Positions 39,872 through 49,734 are shown, numbered from the stretch's first letter. The stretch is 64,000 bases of DNA from Symbiodinium natans (GCA_905221605.1 CAJNDS010002348.1:1-64000); one strand, 5' to 3'. The notes: a model not told the origin generated them from the sequence alone. Numbers and translations are program-made.

Positions 39872-39941
39872 GTTTTCCAAGTTCATCACCGAGATGATGG
39901 CAGGCCCGGCCCGCACACACTCACGCACGATTTGTCTCGGG
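39872..39941 (+). CDS. Putative exon, unknown protein
   Basis: Acceptor GAATGCCAAG; one base plus 23 codons: FSKFITEMMAGPARTHSRTI CLG, donor CTCGGG|GTTGATGG. The frame stays open to a TGA at 40118 (ending PLPQQTRLPDTQDWS), so the exon may be longer and terminal. Confidence 0.55.
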
Positions 39942-40403
39942 GTTGATGGGGTTTGGGGGTTGAGGGCCCGTGCTGCTGAGAAGCTCCCAAAACCCCAACG
40001 TCACTACATTCCTGTGTTGCCAGGGCCCCCAAAAAAATCCAATTTCCGAACGCGCAAAGCCAAAAACCTCCCTCTGCCCCAACAGACCCGCCTCCCTGAC
40101 ACTCAAGACTGGAGCTGAAATGGGGGGAGAAGGAGGGAGTACAGTATTTAGGGACTAGAGCAGCTGAACAGCCCCTGAGCCTTACGCCCTAACAAAACCC
40201 TACTTGAAAACCCTAATGGCTCAACTGAAGCGGGAGGCCCTCCCCTAATTCGAACCAAACAGGTTTAGTATTGGGCTGAGTCCGGGGAAAATCATGTTTG
40301 AAATTCGGGTGGGATTTAGTATTAGGGGGAAGGGATGAAACCCTAAACCCTAAACCCGAAACACGAAGACATCGTTATGAATAAAAAGAAAAATCGCTGG
40401 CAG

Positions 40404-40459
40404 CCGCCGCCCAGGGACCAGGGCCACCTCCGAATGGGACGCCGCTGGCCCTGCTAAGG
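40404..40459 (+). CDS. Exon joined in phase to 40754
   Basis: Acceptor CGCTGGCAG; two bases plus 18 codons (AAQGPGPPPNGTPLALLR), donor AAGG|GTCCGTAGGG. Proline-rich. Ends in phase 0 like the start of 40754. Confidence 0.5.
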
Positions 40460-40465
40460 GTCCGT

Positions 40466-40535
40466 AGGGTTTAGGGTTTAGGGTTTAGGGTTTAGGGTTT
40501 AGGGTTTAGGGTTTAGGGTTTAGGGTTTAGGGTTG
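40466..40535 (+). repeat. (TTTAGGG)n array
   Basis: Nine to ten pure units, G arm of the intron 40460-40753. Confidence 0.95.
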
Positions 40536-40753
40536 GTTTGGGGTTTAGGATTATAGGGTTTAGGGTTTAGACTTTGGAATTTGGGGTTTGAGGGTGTAAA
40601 GATTAGGGTCGGACCCCTCTGCGCCGGATACTTGCTAGGTATGGTTTAGGGTTCATCGTTCAGGGCTTAGGGTTTAGGGTATAGTGTTTAGGGTGTAGAG
40701 ACCTTGCGGGTTGATGCCATCTTACTTATATGACTATCTGAAAGGGTTTCAAG

Positions 40754-40794
40754 GGGCCAATGGCCTGCGGGACTCAAGTTCGTGAGGATCTCGC
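40754..40794 (+). CDS. Exon joined in phase to 41686
   Basis: After GTTTCAAG: 13 codons (GPMACGTQVREDL) plus GC, donor CGC|GTTTAGGG. The leftover GC and the C opening 41686 give Ala. Confidence 0.5.
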
Positions 40795-41685
40795 GTTTAG
40801 GGTTGGGTTTAGGGTTTGGGCTTTAGGGTCACGGTGGCTCCTACAAACTTTTGACAATAAGGGTGCAGGATTTCGGGTTGGGCTTTGGGTGTAGGATTTA
40901 GGGTTTGGGGTTGAGGGTACATGACACTTAACACGAGTAGACAGGCGGTTCCTTCTTTTCTTTTCGACTTGTGTTTCGGGGGGGGGGGGGGGGGGGGGCG
41001 GGAGGTCGCTTCCCCTAGTTAGGTTTTGAATTTTGTACTTTTGTGTAATCGTCTCACATGAGATACCAAGGTCATCAACATCTATTTCGCCAATGCCTAA
41101 ACCCTACTAAGCCCTAGACCGCAAGCCCCAGGCCCTAAGCCCTGGACCCGCAAGCCTTAGACCCTAGGCCTAGACCGCAAGGGCCCTAAACCCTAGTTTA
41201 GGGTTTAGGGTTTAGGGTTTTGGGTTTAGGGTTACCAGGGTTTAGGGTAACCAGGGCTTAGGGTTTAGGGTTTAGGGTTTAGGGTTTAGACCCTCAACAT
41301 AGCCCTCAACCCTGGCAGCAAACGGGGAAGCCTCACCCCCCCCCCCCCCCCCCCCCCCCCCACTTTCCTTAAACCCTAAACCCTAAACCCTAAACCCCCC
41401 CTAAACCCTAAACCCTAAACCCTAAACCCTAAACCCTAAACCCTAAACCCTAAACCCTAAACCCTAAACCCTAAACCCTAAACCCTAAACCCTAAACCCT
41501 AAACCCTAAACCCTACCGCTTATACCCTAAACCCGCATCATCTTCGCGCTCCACCTGCAGCTCTGTCACCTCAGTGCGCGGGTTAGGATTTTCTGGGATA
41601 AACCAGGGCTTAGGGTTTGGGATGCCCTATTCGAACCCTTCAGCAATCCTGAAAACCCTGAGGCAGAGTGATGGGGCAACGCCAG
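40795..41685 (+). repeat. Intron with poly-G, poly-C and long C-array
   Basis: TTTAGGG words, poly-G at 40979-41000, mixed C-words, a C-to-G junction at 41194-41200 (CCCTAGTTTAGGG), poly-C at 41337-41361 and a pure (CCCTAAA)n array at 41368-41515. A small open island at 41540-41582 may be a further exon. Confidence 0.7.
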
Positions 41686-41734
41686 CTTCCAGCTTGTGAT
41701 TGGCTTTTCCACGGCGTTTCAAAGCAACGCCAGG
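41686..41734 (+). CDS. Exon, beta-rich
   Basis: Acceptor CAACGCCAG; one base plus 16 codons (FQLVIGFSTAFQSNAR), donor CCAGG|GTAAACT. In phase with 40794. Confidence 0.55.
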
Positions 41735-41969
41735 GTAAACTGTTTAGGGTTCAGGGCTAAGAAATGCCTCCATCTCTATGACGGCAATAGCAATAAGAAC
41801 CCTCGGTCTAGGGTTATATTCGTGGTTTGTAGGCTTCAGGGCTTCGGGTTTTGTCGTCTTCGCACGCTGTGCGGGGGCTTCTTCCTCTTTTACGAACCCC
41901 TGCCCTCCACCTCAAAATCAGAACCCGGAGAGTGTATGCTGTGATTGTCGCATTTCTAGGGGTCCTATA

Positions 41970-42065
41970 CTAACCCTAAACCCTAAACCCTAAACCCTAA
42001 ACCCTAAACCCTAAACCCTAAACCCTAAACCCTAAACCCTAAACCCTAAACCCTAAACCCTAAAC
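41970..42065 (+). repeat. (CCCTAAA)n array
   Basis: About 13 pure units before the island at 42069. Confidence 0.95.
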
Positions 42066-42068
42066 CAG

Positions 42069-42176
42069 ATCTGACGTCTGAACTCGGCATCCTAAGCCCC
42101 TTGTTCAAACCCTGCCTGGTGCAGCCCTGTACCGCAAAGGACAAAGTTTTCCCCAAGCACACCACCTTAAGGCTAA
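42069..42176 (+). CDS. Putative exon between two C-arrays
   Basis: After AAACCAG: two bases, then LTSELGILSPLFKPCLVQPC and TAKDKVFPKHTTLRLN, running into the next CCCTAAA array. Clear coding composition. Both flanks are C-rich, so the downstream intron lacks a G arm, or the exon is terminal with a repeat-derived stop. Confidence 0.5.
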
Positions 42177-42252
42177 ACCCTAAACCCTAAACCCTAAACC
42201 CTAAACCCTAAACCCTAAACCCTAAACCCTAAACCCTAAACCCTAAACCCTA
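42177..42252 (+). repeat. (CCCTAAA)n array
   Basis: About 11 pure units; abuts a PAL-1 related palindrome (42253-42350). Confidence 0.95.
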
Positions 42253-42350
42253 CGGGTCCACGTGCCTACATAAGGAGTACTTGGGCCGTGCTTCCTACGC
42301 AGGGACTTCTTTGGGCCGCCATTTGGTACATGGAACCCTTATGGTTTAGG
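42253..42350. repeat. PAL-1 diverged copy
   Basis: GGGTCCACGTGCCTACATAA at the left and TTTGGTACATGGAACCCTTA at the right, with GTACTTGGGCC / GGGCCGCCATTT inner arms. Confidence 0.65.
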
Positions 42351-42440
42351 GTTCAGGGCCCCAACTTGGGTTTTCCAAAGGGTTTAGGGTTTAGGGTTCT
42401 AGGGTTTAGCGTTTAGGGTTTAGGGTTTAGGGTTTAGGGG

Positions 42441-42590
42441 AACCGATTACTACTGCACCCTGGACCCGCTTCGCGCACGTCCGCCTTTTGACGCCGCTGC
42501 CACAAGATGCCGCGGCTCCGCGATCTTCGATTCAGAGGCGGCCAAAATCTGCAGGATGCTGATGCGCAATGCGTGTGTTTTTCTTTTGAT
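42441..42590 (+). CDS. Putative exon, about 49 codons
   Basis: Frame DYYCTLDPLRARPPFDAAAT then RCRGSAIFDSEAAKICRMLM RNACVFLLM, up to GATGTAGGG. Cys/Arg-rich helical composition. Two other frames are open for part of the island. Left flank is TTTAGGG; acceptor not certain. Confidence 0.45.
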
Positions 42591-42748
42591 GTAGGGTTGA
42601 GTTTGTTTTTTTTGTTGGTAGGGTTTAGTGTTGTTTGTTCTTTTAATGTAGGGTGTAGTTGTTTTTTGTAGGGTTTAGGGTTGGTTGAAATGTAGGGTTG
42701 GTGTGATTTTTAAAGTATTTAAAATTCTAGAGTTTATTTAGGGTTCAG

Positions 42749-42843
42749 GGCATCTACCTGATGAGTTCGTAGAAGCCGTCGAACCCCTCCGTGATCAGCT
42801 CGATCAGCAACACCAGAAGCGAAACGTCAGTCATAATCCCTAA
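42749..42843 (+). CDS. Terminal exon, stop codon made by CCCTAA
   Basis: Acceptor GGGTTCAG; two bases, 30 codons (HLPDEFVEAVEPLRDQLDQQ then HQKRNVSHNP), then TAA. The TAA is the first TAA of the CCCTAAA-type tract that follows. Coiled-coil-like Leu/Gln pattern. Good coding composition. Confidence 0.6.
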
Positions 42844-43232
42844 ACCCTGAACCCTAAACCCTACGCCCTAAACCCTAAACTCTAAACCCTAAACCCTATC
42901 CCCTAAAATTTAAAACCTAAACCCCAAATACTGAGCGCTGGCCCTTAACCCTACTTGGAGGACCGGTAGACTTAGTTTTCAGTTATGAAGTAGAGGCATC
43001 AATTAGGATAGGGTTTAGGGCTTAGGGTTTCGGGTTTAAGGTTTAGTATAACCCGCACGAGGGCTTCCTACCCACCTACTAAGTCCCCCGATCCTCCAAG
43101 AGGCCCAATCGCACAGAAGACTGGGAGTACCCCAAACCCTAAACGACCCAAGCCGTGAACTCTAAACCGCAGAGGGTTTAGGGTTTTGAGTCTTAGGGTT
43201 TATGTGCTTTGTAGGGAAGAAGGGTGGAGGGA

Positions 43233-43341
43233 AGCCCTAAACCCTAAACCCTAAACCCTAAACCCTAAACCCTAAACCCTAAACCCTAAACCCTAAACCC
43301 TAAACCCTAAACCCTAAACCCTAAACCCTAAACCCTAAACC
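43233..43341 (+). repeat. (CCCTAAA)n array
   Basis: About 15 pure units; followed by a pyrimidine tract and the 25-bp exon at 43388. Confidence 0.95.
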
Positions 43342-43387
43342 CACTGTTTTTCGTCTCTTTTTGCCCCTCCCTCCTCCCTGACTTCAG

Positions 43388-43412
43388 AGGGAGGAGAAGG
43401 CCTCGCAAGCAG
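43388..43412 (+). CDS. 25-bp micro-exon
   Basis: A strong pyrimidine tract (CTGTTTTTCGTCTCTTTTTG...) and CTTCAG acceptor, eight codons (REEKASQA) plus one base, donor CAG|GTTTAGGG. Small but with the best polypyrimidine tract in the window. Confidence 0.4.
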
Positions 43413-43636
43413 GTTTAGGGCTCGTAGGGATTCCCTAAACCCTAAACCCTAAACCCTAAACCCCAAACCCTAAACCCTAAACCCCAAACCCTAAAACCCA
43501 GTTCGGCGGGTTGTATAGCGTTTGTACAAGGTTTATTGCTTTTCTTGAGTGTTCAGGCCCTCAACCCTAAACCCTAAACACTACACCCTAAACCCTAGAC
43601 CCTAAACTCGTTTTTTTTTTTTGGGTTTCGGGGGCC

Positions 43637-43693
43637 ATGCCCTTGGCCTCGCTACCCGATGCCACGCTGCGCTTCGTGCCCTTTGGCAGCGCA
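43637..43693 (+). CDS. Possible first exon
   Basis: No AG lies close upstream. ATG in a GGCCATGC context opens MPLASLPDATLRFVPFGSA (19 codons, phase 0), then GCA|GTAGGG and TTTAGGG units. It would start a new gene after the terminal exon at 42843. Confidence 0.45.
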
Positions 43694-44632
43694 GTAGGGT
43701 TTAGGGTTTAGGGTTTCGGGTTTAGGGTTTAGGGTTGCACGCACGCTTAAAGCCCTTCTTAACTTTCGTTTGTTAAGGCCTCCTAACCCCCTCCCCCTCC
43801 TCAAGCCTCTCCAGAAGTTCCCGATGCCCTTAAACCCTGCTACACTCCAAACCCTGAACCCCTTGAATCCTAAACCCTAAACCCTAGCCCTAAACCCTAA
43901 TTAAACCCTAAACCCTAAACAGCCCCACAACCCCTAAACCCTTAGTCCCACTTGCTTGTACGGCGCCTGTGGCGTCAATATGCGTTGTGGCGAGAGATAT
44001 CCGGCACCGCATCTCCGTACCTTGAGTAGCCCAAGCAGCCGCAGTGCGTGACATGTTTTAAGTTTTAAGTATCTCCTAGTTTGTATCCTATGCATCTTGG
44101 CAGTATACAAACCCTAAACCCTAAAACGCTACACCCCAAAAATCCCTAAACTCCCAAATCTAAAACCCCAAACCCCTTAAAACCCCTAAACCCTAGGCCC
44201 CTAAACCCCAAAAGCCCGTAAATCCCTAAACACGAAAACCCCCCAACTAAAGCCCCGAAGCCCTGCAGGGGCCCTTGGGTTGTTTCTGTTCTGCCTCTTT
44301 GGGTGTAACAGGATCATACTTCGGAATGTTTTCGAAGGGTATTAAGGGCCATCCAAGCACACCCTAAAACCCTAAACCCTAAAACCCTTAAACCCTAAAT
44401 CCTGAATCCCTAAAACCCTAAACCCTAAACCCTAAGCCCGAAAACCCTAAAACCCTAAACCCTAAACCCTAAACCTTAGAACCCTACACCCCCAAACCCC
44501 AAACCCCAAACCCTAAACCCTAAACCCCAAAACCCCAAACCCCAAACCCCAAACCCTAAACCCTAAACCCCAAACCCCAAACCCTAAACCCTAAACCCCA
44601 AACCCTAAACCCTAAACCCTTCTGCATCCAAG

Positions 44633-44700
44633 GCTCGGTGGCCTCCAGCCGATGGATCTCCTCCACCTTGCCAGGGCCAACCGCGGCTCAGACCTCAGAA
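44633..44700 (+). CDS. Putative exon, possible F-box-like helix
   Basis: After GCATCCAAG one frame reads LGGLQPMDLLHLARANRGSD. The P-x-D-L-L-x-L-A-R pattern is as in the middle of F-box domains, which bind Skp1. A second frame is Pro/Arg-rich and the phase to 43693 does not fit, so this is tentative. Poly-G follows. Confidence 0.35.
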
Positions 44701-44756
44701 GGGGGGGGGGGAGTTGGGGGAGTTTAGGGAGTTGGGTTGTTTTGTTTTTTTTTTTC

Positions 44757-44950
44757 TTTTGGTGGGGGGGGGGGGGGTTTAGGTTTAGGGTTAGGGTTTA
44801 GGGTTTATTAGGGTTTAGGGTTTAGGTTTAGGGTTTAGGGTTTAGGGTTTAGGGTTTAGGGTTTAGGGTTTAGGGTTTAGGGTTTAGGGTTTAGGGTTTA
44901 GGGTTTAGGGTTTAGGGTTTAGGGTCTAGGGTTTCGGGTTTAGGGTTTAG
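44757..44950 (+). repeat. Poly-G and (TTTAGGG)n array
   Basis: T-rich to poly-G transition then about 22 TTTAGGG units, with short TTAGGG and TTAGGTTTAGGG variants at the start. Confidence 0.95.
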
Positions 44951-45270
44951 GGATCAGTATCTCAAGTCCAAGGATTCACTAGTTTGGCAGCTTTTCCGGC
45001 GGCCGAAAAGTACCCGCCCACCCGGGGAATCCCATGCCGTTCAGATATGAAAAAGCTTCACACACAGCCCAAACCCTAAGCCGTAAACCTTGAACCCGAC
45101 CCGGAACGCTAAGCTGTGGACCCTAAAAGCCTAAGGGGGCTCTCTTCACATCCCTAAACCCTAAACCCTAAACCCTAAACCCTAAACCCCAAACCCCTAA
45201 TTCCCTTGCCCGCCCTTCATGCGACCCTGCCCGCTCTTATATGACCTTTGCCCGCTGGTGAAACATGACC

Positions 45271-45312
45271 TTGCCCAGGAAGTGACGAGTATTTATCAAA
45301 TATAATGGAGTG
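45271..45312 (+). CDS. Small putative exon
   Basis: After CTTGCCCAG: SDEYLSNIMEW, donor GAGTG|GTTTAGGG. Preceded by three near-repeats of CATGACCTTGCCCG-type words. Confidence 0.35.
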
Positions 45313-45411
45313 GTTTAGGGTTTAGGGTTTAGGGTTTAGGGCTAGGGTTTAGGGTTTAGGGTTTAGGGTGGTTGGAGCCCCCCGGGAAATTCCCAAAGCA
45401 AAGCTGAGGAT

Positions 45412-45487
45412 ACCAGCAGACCCAACTCAAAGAGTTGACATCGCTGCTCTGCGTCCCACCTGCAGCTCGGCGCGCAGACGCTTGTTG
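45412..45487 (+). CDS. Putative exon, two open frames
   Basis: One frame reads ADPTQRVDIAALRPTCSSAR, another TQLKELTSLLCVPPAARRAD. Island lies between TTTAGGG (left) and TTTAGGG/TTCAGGG (right). Frame unresolved. Confidence 0.35.
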
Positions 45488-45758
45488 TTTAGGGTTCAGG
45501 GTTTAGGGTTCAGGGTTTAGGGTTCAGTGTTCAGGGTTCAGGGTTTAGGGGTTAGGGTTTAGGGTTTAGGGCTACAGAAAACCCGAACCCCCCCCCCCCC
45601 CAGACTTGGCACTTATCTGAGCTGCTGGGGCATACAGGGCTCAGGGGAATGCGATGACTCCCACAAAACCCTAAACCCGAAGCCCTAAACCCAAAACCCT
45701 AAACCCTAAACCCTAAACCCTAAACCCTAAACCCTAAACCCTAAACCTCAACCCACAG

Positions 45759-45848
45759 CTGGCCGTAGCCGGGGCTTTCGATTGTCCACGGCTGGTTCTG
45801 TGTGTTGGCCTTGAGAGAGTGGTTACGGCTGGCAGAACCCCATCATAA
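45759..45848 (+). CDS. Putative terminal exon
   Basis: Acceptor CAACCCACAG; 29 codons in phase 0 (LAVAGAFDCPRLVLCVGLER then VVTAGRTPS), stop TAA at 45846-45848. It follows a pure (CCCTAAA)n array. Confidence 0.55.
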   Translation: MAVAGAFDCPRLVLCVGLERVVTAGRTPS

Positions 45849-45965
45849 ATTAAATCTCCCTAAACCAAGGAGCCCTAAACCCTAAACCCTACACCCCTAA
45901 ACCCTAAACCCTAAACCCTAAACCCTAAACATCCCTCAAACTTGGCCCAAAGCAATTGACATAAG

Positions 45966-46032
45966 GCCCTTGCGCGGCGATTCGGCAAGGCAGCCCATGC
46001 TCTGCGACAGGCATCGTTGCTTCGGGCTGAGG
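45966..46032 (+). CDS. Putative exon, helical
   Basis: After TTGACATAAG: 22 codons (ALARRFGKAAHALRQASLLR AE) plus one base, donor TGAGG|GTTTAGGG. C-array left, G-array right. Confidence 0.55.
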
Positions 46033-46230
46033 GTTTAGGGTTTAGGGTTTAAGGTTTAGGGTTTAGGGTTTAGGGTTTAGGGTTTAGGGTTTAAGTGGTT
46101 CAAGGCTACCTTGAAACACCTCAAAACCCAAATGAAACACCAACCAAAGCACTTTTGGGGTGTTTTGGGCGTGGGCTGACAAGAGGCCTGTGAATTCGTC
46201 GACTTCGGTTAGATGATCATAGATCCTCTT

Positions 46231-46345
46231 CCTTGGGGACGAAATGAGCCCTAAAAGGGCTTGGGGTTCATATACCTTAATGGGGGTAGTTATAGTAGCA
46301 TAGGGTATATGGCCCCATTTTGAGGGTTCATTTCGTCCCCAAGGT
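46231..46345. repeat. Fold-back repeat PAL-8
   Basis: Left arm CCTTGGGGACGAAATGAGCC and right arm GGTTCATTTCGTCCCCAAGG are reverse complements. A diverged copy occupies about 1438-1522. Confidence 0.85.
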
Positions 46346-46437
46346 TTTGGGCATCCGTTACTGTATCGGAGGGCCCCCTCTAGAGTAGAGTGCGCCAATG
46401 GGACCACAACCAAGGGGCATGAGCTATACTCATACTT

Positions 46438-46553
46438 TGGGATGTTCCCCCCCCCCCCCCCCCAATACTAGCAGTCCTGAATAGGGAGTGTAGTACCCCC
46501 TATTATAATCCCTATTAATCACCGTTCGTATAGGGGAGAGCATCCCAACCCAT
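46438..46553. repeat. Fold-back repeat PAL-2, copy 3
   Basis: GGGATGTTCCCCC runs into a poly-C tract (about 19 C); right end GGGGAGAGCATCCC. Inner TATTATAATCCCTATTAAT arm. Confidence 0.7.
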
Positions 46554-46968
46554 ACTAAACTATCAAGGCTGCACTTGAGCCTGTCAAACTGGGGTAGGTA
46601 ACAAAGCAAGACCCCAGTGGCCGACTCTGCCCAGGACCCCTAAAGCTCTGAAGTGGGCATCTATAAGGTCCATTGATATAGGCCCCTGAAGGATGCTGGG
46701 CTTTGGGCTTAGGGTTTAGGGTTTAGGGTTTAGGGTTCAGGGTTCAGGGTTTAGGGTTCAGGGTTTAGGGTTTAGGGTTTAGGGTTTAGGGTTTAGGGTT
46801 TAGGCTTGGAGCCTTGAAGGATTCAGGGTTTGAAGGTTCAGGCGGTTTCGTCAACAACGGGGTGGTGAACGATGCGCACTCTGCACCAGGTCCTAAACCC
46901 TAAAGCCCTAAACCCTAAACCCTACTTATTGCTGCCTGCCAGAAGGATGGAATGGTCCAGTGAACCAG

Positions 46969-47089
46969 TGAGTACTTCGCTGCTCGTGCCCACATGCCGC
47001 AGCAGGCGTTCGCGTTCACCATGGACTGGAGGGACGGCCTGACCGACGTGGGCATGTGTGGAGAAGCTCGGGCGTTCAAAAGGGTCCAG
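46969..47089 (+). CDS. Exon 1 of a two-exon gene end
   Basis: After GTGAACCAG, one base plus 40 codons: EYFAARAHMPQQAFAFTMDW then RDGLTDVGMCGEARAFKRVQ, ending at the donor CCAG|GTATGG in phase 0. The same frame upstream holds a TGA, so the start is an acceptor or the frame is broken there. Family not recognised. Confidence 0.6.
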
Positions 47090-47142
47090 GTATGGCCTGT
47101 AACGTGGTGAGAGATGACCCCGCATTGACCGGCGTTTCGCAG
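47090..47142 (+). other. 53-bp intron without telomere-like arms
   Basis: GTATGGCCTG ... GGCGTTTCGCAG. It can also be read through without a stop in the downstream frame, so retention would be possible. One of the few introns here that is free of TTTAGGG words. Confidence 0.5.
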
Positions 47143-47301
47143 GCTGCTTTCTGCAAAATGCTAGACGGCACGGGGGTGGATATCCCGGCGGATGCTGAGC
47201 AGGCCTACCAAGAGTACTTAGCCTCCCAGCCGGCAAAGCCAGGAGGCCGGAAGGCAGACGCGTGCCTGAAGGCCAGGGGAGGCGGCCACCGCCTACCCTA
47301 G
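47143..47301 (+). CDS. Exon 2, C-terminus of unknown protein
   Basis: 52 codons and TAG in phase 0 with exon 1: AAFCKMLDGTGVDIPADAEQ, AYQEYLASQPAKPGGRKADA, CLKARGGGHRLP. Acidic helix then a basic tail. Together with 46969-47089 it gives about 92 residues of a C-terminus. No domain recognised. Confidence 0.65.
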   Translation, partial: AAFCKMLDGTGVDIPADAEQAYQEYLASQPAKPGGRKADACLKARGGGHRLP

Positions 47302-47373
47302 ACCCTAAACCCTAAACTCTAAAACCTACTGTAAACCCTAAACCCTAAACCCTAAACCCTAAGAACCTGCAAG

Positions 47374-47425
47374 GCATAGGCTTGGATGCCCTGACTGACG
47401 TCTGGGATCTCTTGGATTGCCCTAG
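47374..47425 (+). CDS. Putative exon
   Basis: After ACCTGCAAG: IGLDALTDVWDLLDCPR, donor CCTAG|GTTCTATAGGG. Acidic helix. Confidence 0.5.
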
Positions 47426-48208
47426 GTTCTATAGGGTTTAGGGTTTAGGGTTTAGGGTAAACTACCAGAGTGTGCAGGTGACACATCCTTACGAGCAACG
47501 TGTAGCATAGCAGCGCAATTAAGACTTGGATAGGGTTAAGGCCTAACCCTAAGCCCTAAACCTTAGCTTATGACTTGGAAAGGGTTAAGTCGCAACCCGA
47601 ACCACGAAACCCTAAAATGAAGACTACTTGGCTATAGTGCCTAACCCTTAAACCCTACCCTAAACCCTAGACCCTAAAGCCCTAAACCCTTGCCTAGGTA
47701 CTAGCAGGCACTTGCGTGTTGTGTATTTCCCTTATTGGGTTCAAGAGGAGCACATGTAGGCATATCTGTTTTGAGGGTTTTAAGGGCCATCCTAGTTGCA
47801 TTCGGGGTTTAGGGTCCGGGCTTCGGGGTTCGGTGTGTTTGTTCAAAGTACCTTAAGAACCCAAAACCTACTTTTGAACCCAACACCTACTTTTGTGTAG
47901 GTTACCTAAGAATCCTGCAAGGGGTTTTAGAGTAATAACTCACAAGAAGTGGGTTTTGAGTCTTAGGGTAGTATCCCTGGACCCTAACCCCAAAACCAAG
48001 TATCTCAAAAACCAGATGAGGGGAATACACCTTTGAGTGTGGATTACTCTTCGGGGCAGAGATGCCATACCCCGAAGCCCTTAAGGTTTAGGGTTTCAGT
48101 TTCAGGGCTTAGGGTTTGGGATCTACGGTCTCGCCCTAAACCCTAAACCCTGAACCCTGAAACCCTAAACCCTAAACCCTAAACCCCATGCATAAAGCAT
48201 GGCCTAAG
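47426..48208. repeat. Repeat stretch with DR-6
   Basis: TTTAGGG words, then CCCTAA words. DR-6 copy at 47850-47958 (CCTACTTTT, TAGGTTACCTAAGAATCCT) related to 15765-15870. CCCTAAA units at 48134-48186. No exon called. Confidence 0.6.
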
Positions 48209-48277
48209 ATGAGGAGCTGGCGCGGCCAGGCTGGAACGAGCCACGGAAGGAGCCGCACCTTGCGAGCCCCAAATCGG
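48209..48277 (+). CDS. Putative exon
   Basis: Acceptor ATGGCCTAAG; two bases then EELARPGWNEPRKEPHLASP KS, donor TCGG|GTTTTTCCC. Two other frames are partly open. Confidence 0.5.
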
Positions 48278-48687
48278 GTTTTTCCCAACGTAGGTGTTCA
48301 GGGATTAGGGTTTTAGGGTTTTAGGGTTTAGGGTTTAGGGTTTTGGGCTTATTTAGGGTTTAGGGTTTAGGAACTTTAGGGTTTGGGCATAGTCCTTATA
48401 CTTGGAACCCCTAAAGGGGTACCCCTGTGTTCGGAGTTCCCCCAAATCGCTTAGGGGTTCAAGGACAGGTGTTGGTTCCAAGGCAAAGTTTCAGCGTGCG
48501 TGGTTTCTAGGTCTAGGCTTCGTTGTCTTGCTAGGGTATGGGGTTTATTGTGTATTCGGGTTTAGGGCTTGCGGTGCACGGTGCTTGGGCGTTTCCATGT
48601 GAGCTTTTCAGCAGGGTACAAGGCCGTACCTATAGTCAGTGAAGTCCACTGGACCCATGAACTTTGTAGGCTTTGGGGCGCCAGAAC

Positions 48688-48785
48688 CCTAAACCCTAAA
48701 ACCCTAAAACCCCAAAACCCTAAAACCCTAAGACCCTAAAACCCTAAAACCCTAAAACCCTAAAACCCTAAACCCTAAAACCCTA
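48688..48785 (+). repeat. (CCCTAAAA)n octamer array
   Basis: About 12 octamers, not heptamers, like the C arm at 15187-15355. Confidence 0.9.
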
Positions 48786-48966
48786 AGGCCCCAAGCCCTA
48801 AACCCTGCACGGGCATCTTAGGGCTTTAGAGTGATAGGCCTCAGGGTTTGGGGTTCAACGCTTGGGCTTGCCCCGCAGCGTTGCCCTTCTTCCCGCTTTC
48901 TACTGTGTATCGTAGGGTTTAGGGTTTAGGGTTTAAGGTTTTAGGGTTTAGGGTTTAGGGTCTAGG

Positions 48967-49273
48967 GTACCAACTTTAGCCGAAAATAGTCCTTCTCGAT
49001 TTTTGGGCCCTTCGGGAAGAGAGTTAGGTATGCACTAAGTGATATGGGGCATTTCGTCTCCAGGTTTACCAACATGGCTCCGCTGCGTACTGATGTACTA
49101 CTGCGCAGCAGAGGGTTCATAGCCCATCCACTCAAGGTGACTTGGAATCTGAAAGAGCGCAGCGAACCGTGTACGATCGTGACATCTCGCTCATCGGCTA
49201 CCCAGCCAGGGCAGTTGCTTCCTTTTGCCATGGAGTGGAGCCTGTTAGGCAGGTTAGTTTCCCTAAACACCAA
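48967..49273. CDS. Coding island, strand uncertain
   Basis: A 307-bp unique island with a + frame of 78 codons (MGHFVSRFTNMAPLRTDVLL ... LPFAMEWSLLGRLVSL) and a - frame of 103 codons (GWVADERDVTIVHGSLRSFR, LVNLETKCPISLSAYLTLFP). Both look like protein. Flanks are G-rich left and C-rich right, the opposite of the exon pattern, so it may be a free-standing insertion or an intron-borne gene. Homology searching would settle the strand. Confidence 0.4.
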
Positions 49274-49459
49274 ACCCTAACCCCGTTTCATTGAGACTGC
49301 AGCTTGGGAGTTGTGGTTGACAAGCAGGTGGAGGGCTTGGGGGGTCACCAACTTGACATGGGGGCTTGGGCTTCCTCGACTGGTTTAGTGGTTTAGAGTT
49401 CGGGGATCTCGACTCCCCCCCCCTCTCCCCCCGTCCCCCCCCTCCCTCCCCGCATCTCG

Positions 49460-49548
49460 GATCCGATCTGGAAAAAATATTCTGTCGGATTGCAAAAGGC
49501 CCCCTAATTGACCTGGTGGTCGAGACAAGCGCACTGGAGCTCAGAAGC
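49460..49548 (+). CDS. Upstream part of a frame-shifted coding island
   Basis: Reads GSDLEKIFCRIAKGPLIDLV VETSALELRS and stays open to 49581. The next frame (49511-49734) takes over without a clear intron. Either a one-base error or mutation, or two overlapping exons. Confidence 0.4.
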
Positions 49549-49734
49549 GCAAACGGAAGGAGACCCGGGACGACATGGTAGATGCCTTGCTTTCAGCGCT
49601 GAGGAGTTCCTGGCAAGTCGACGATGAGGACCAGGACCAGTGGGCAGATGATGGCTACGACGACGCGGATGATGGGAGTGGGCAGGCCAGTCTTGGTCAA
49701 AGGGGTGGACAGAGGAGTAACCCCAAACTCTAAA
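49530..49734 (+). CDS. Terminal exon, NLS and acidic tail
   Basis: Reads TGAQKRKRKETRDDMVDALL, SALRSSWQVDDEDQDQWADD, GYDDADDGSGQASLGQRGGQ to a TAA at about 49732. The KRKRK cluster followed by a strongly acidic stretch suggests a nuclear, perhaps chromatin- or RNA-associated, protein. Clear coding composition; the acceptor may be GACCTGGTGGTCGAG or GAGCTCAG. Confidence 0.6.
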
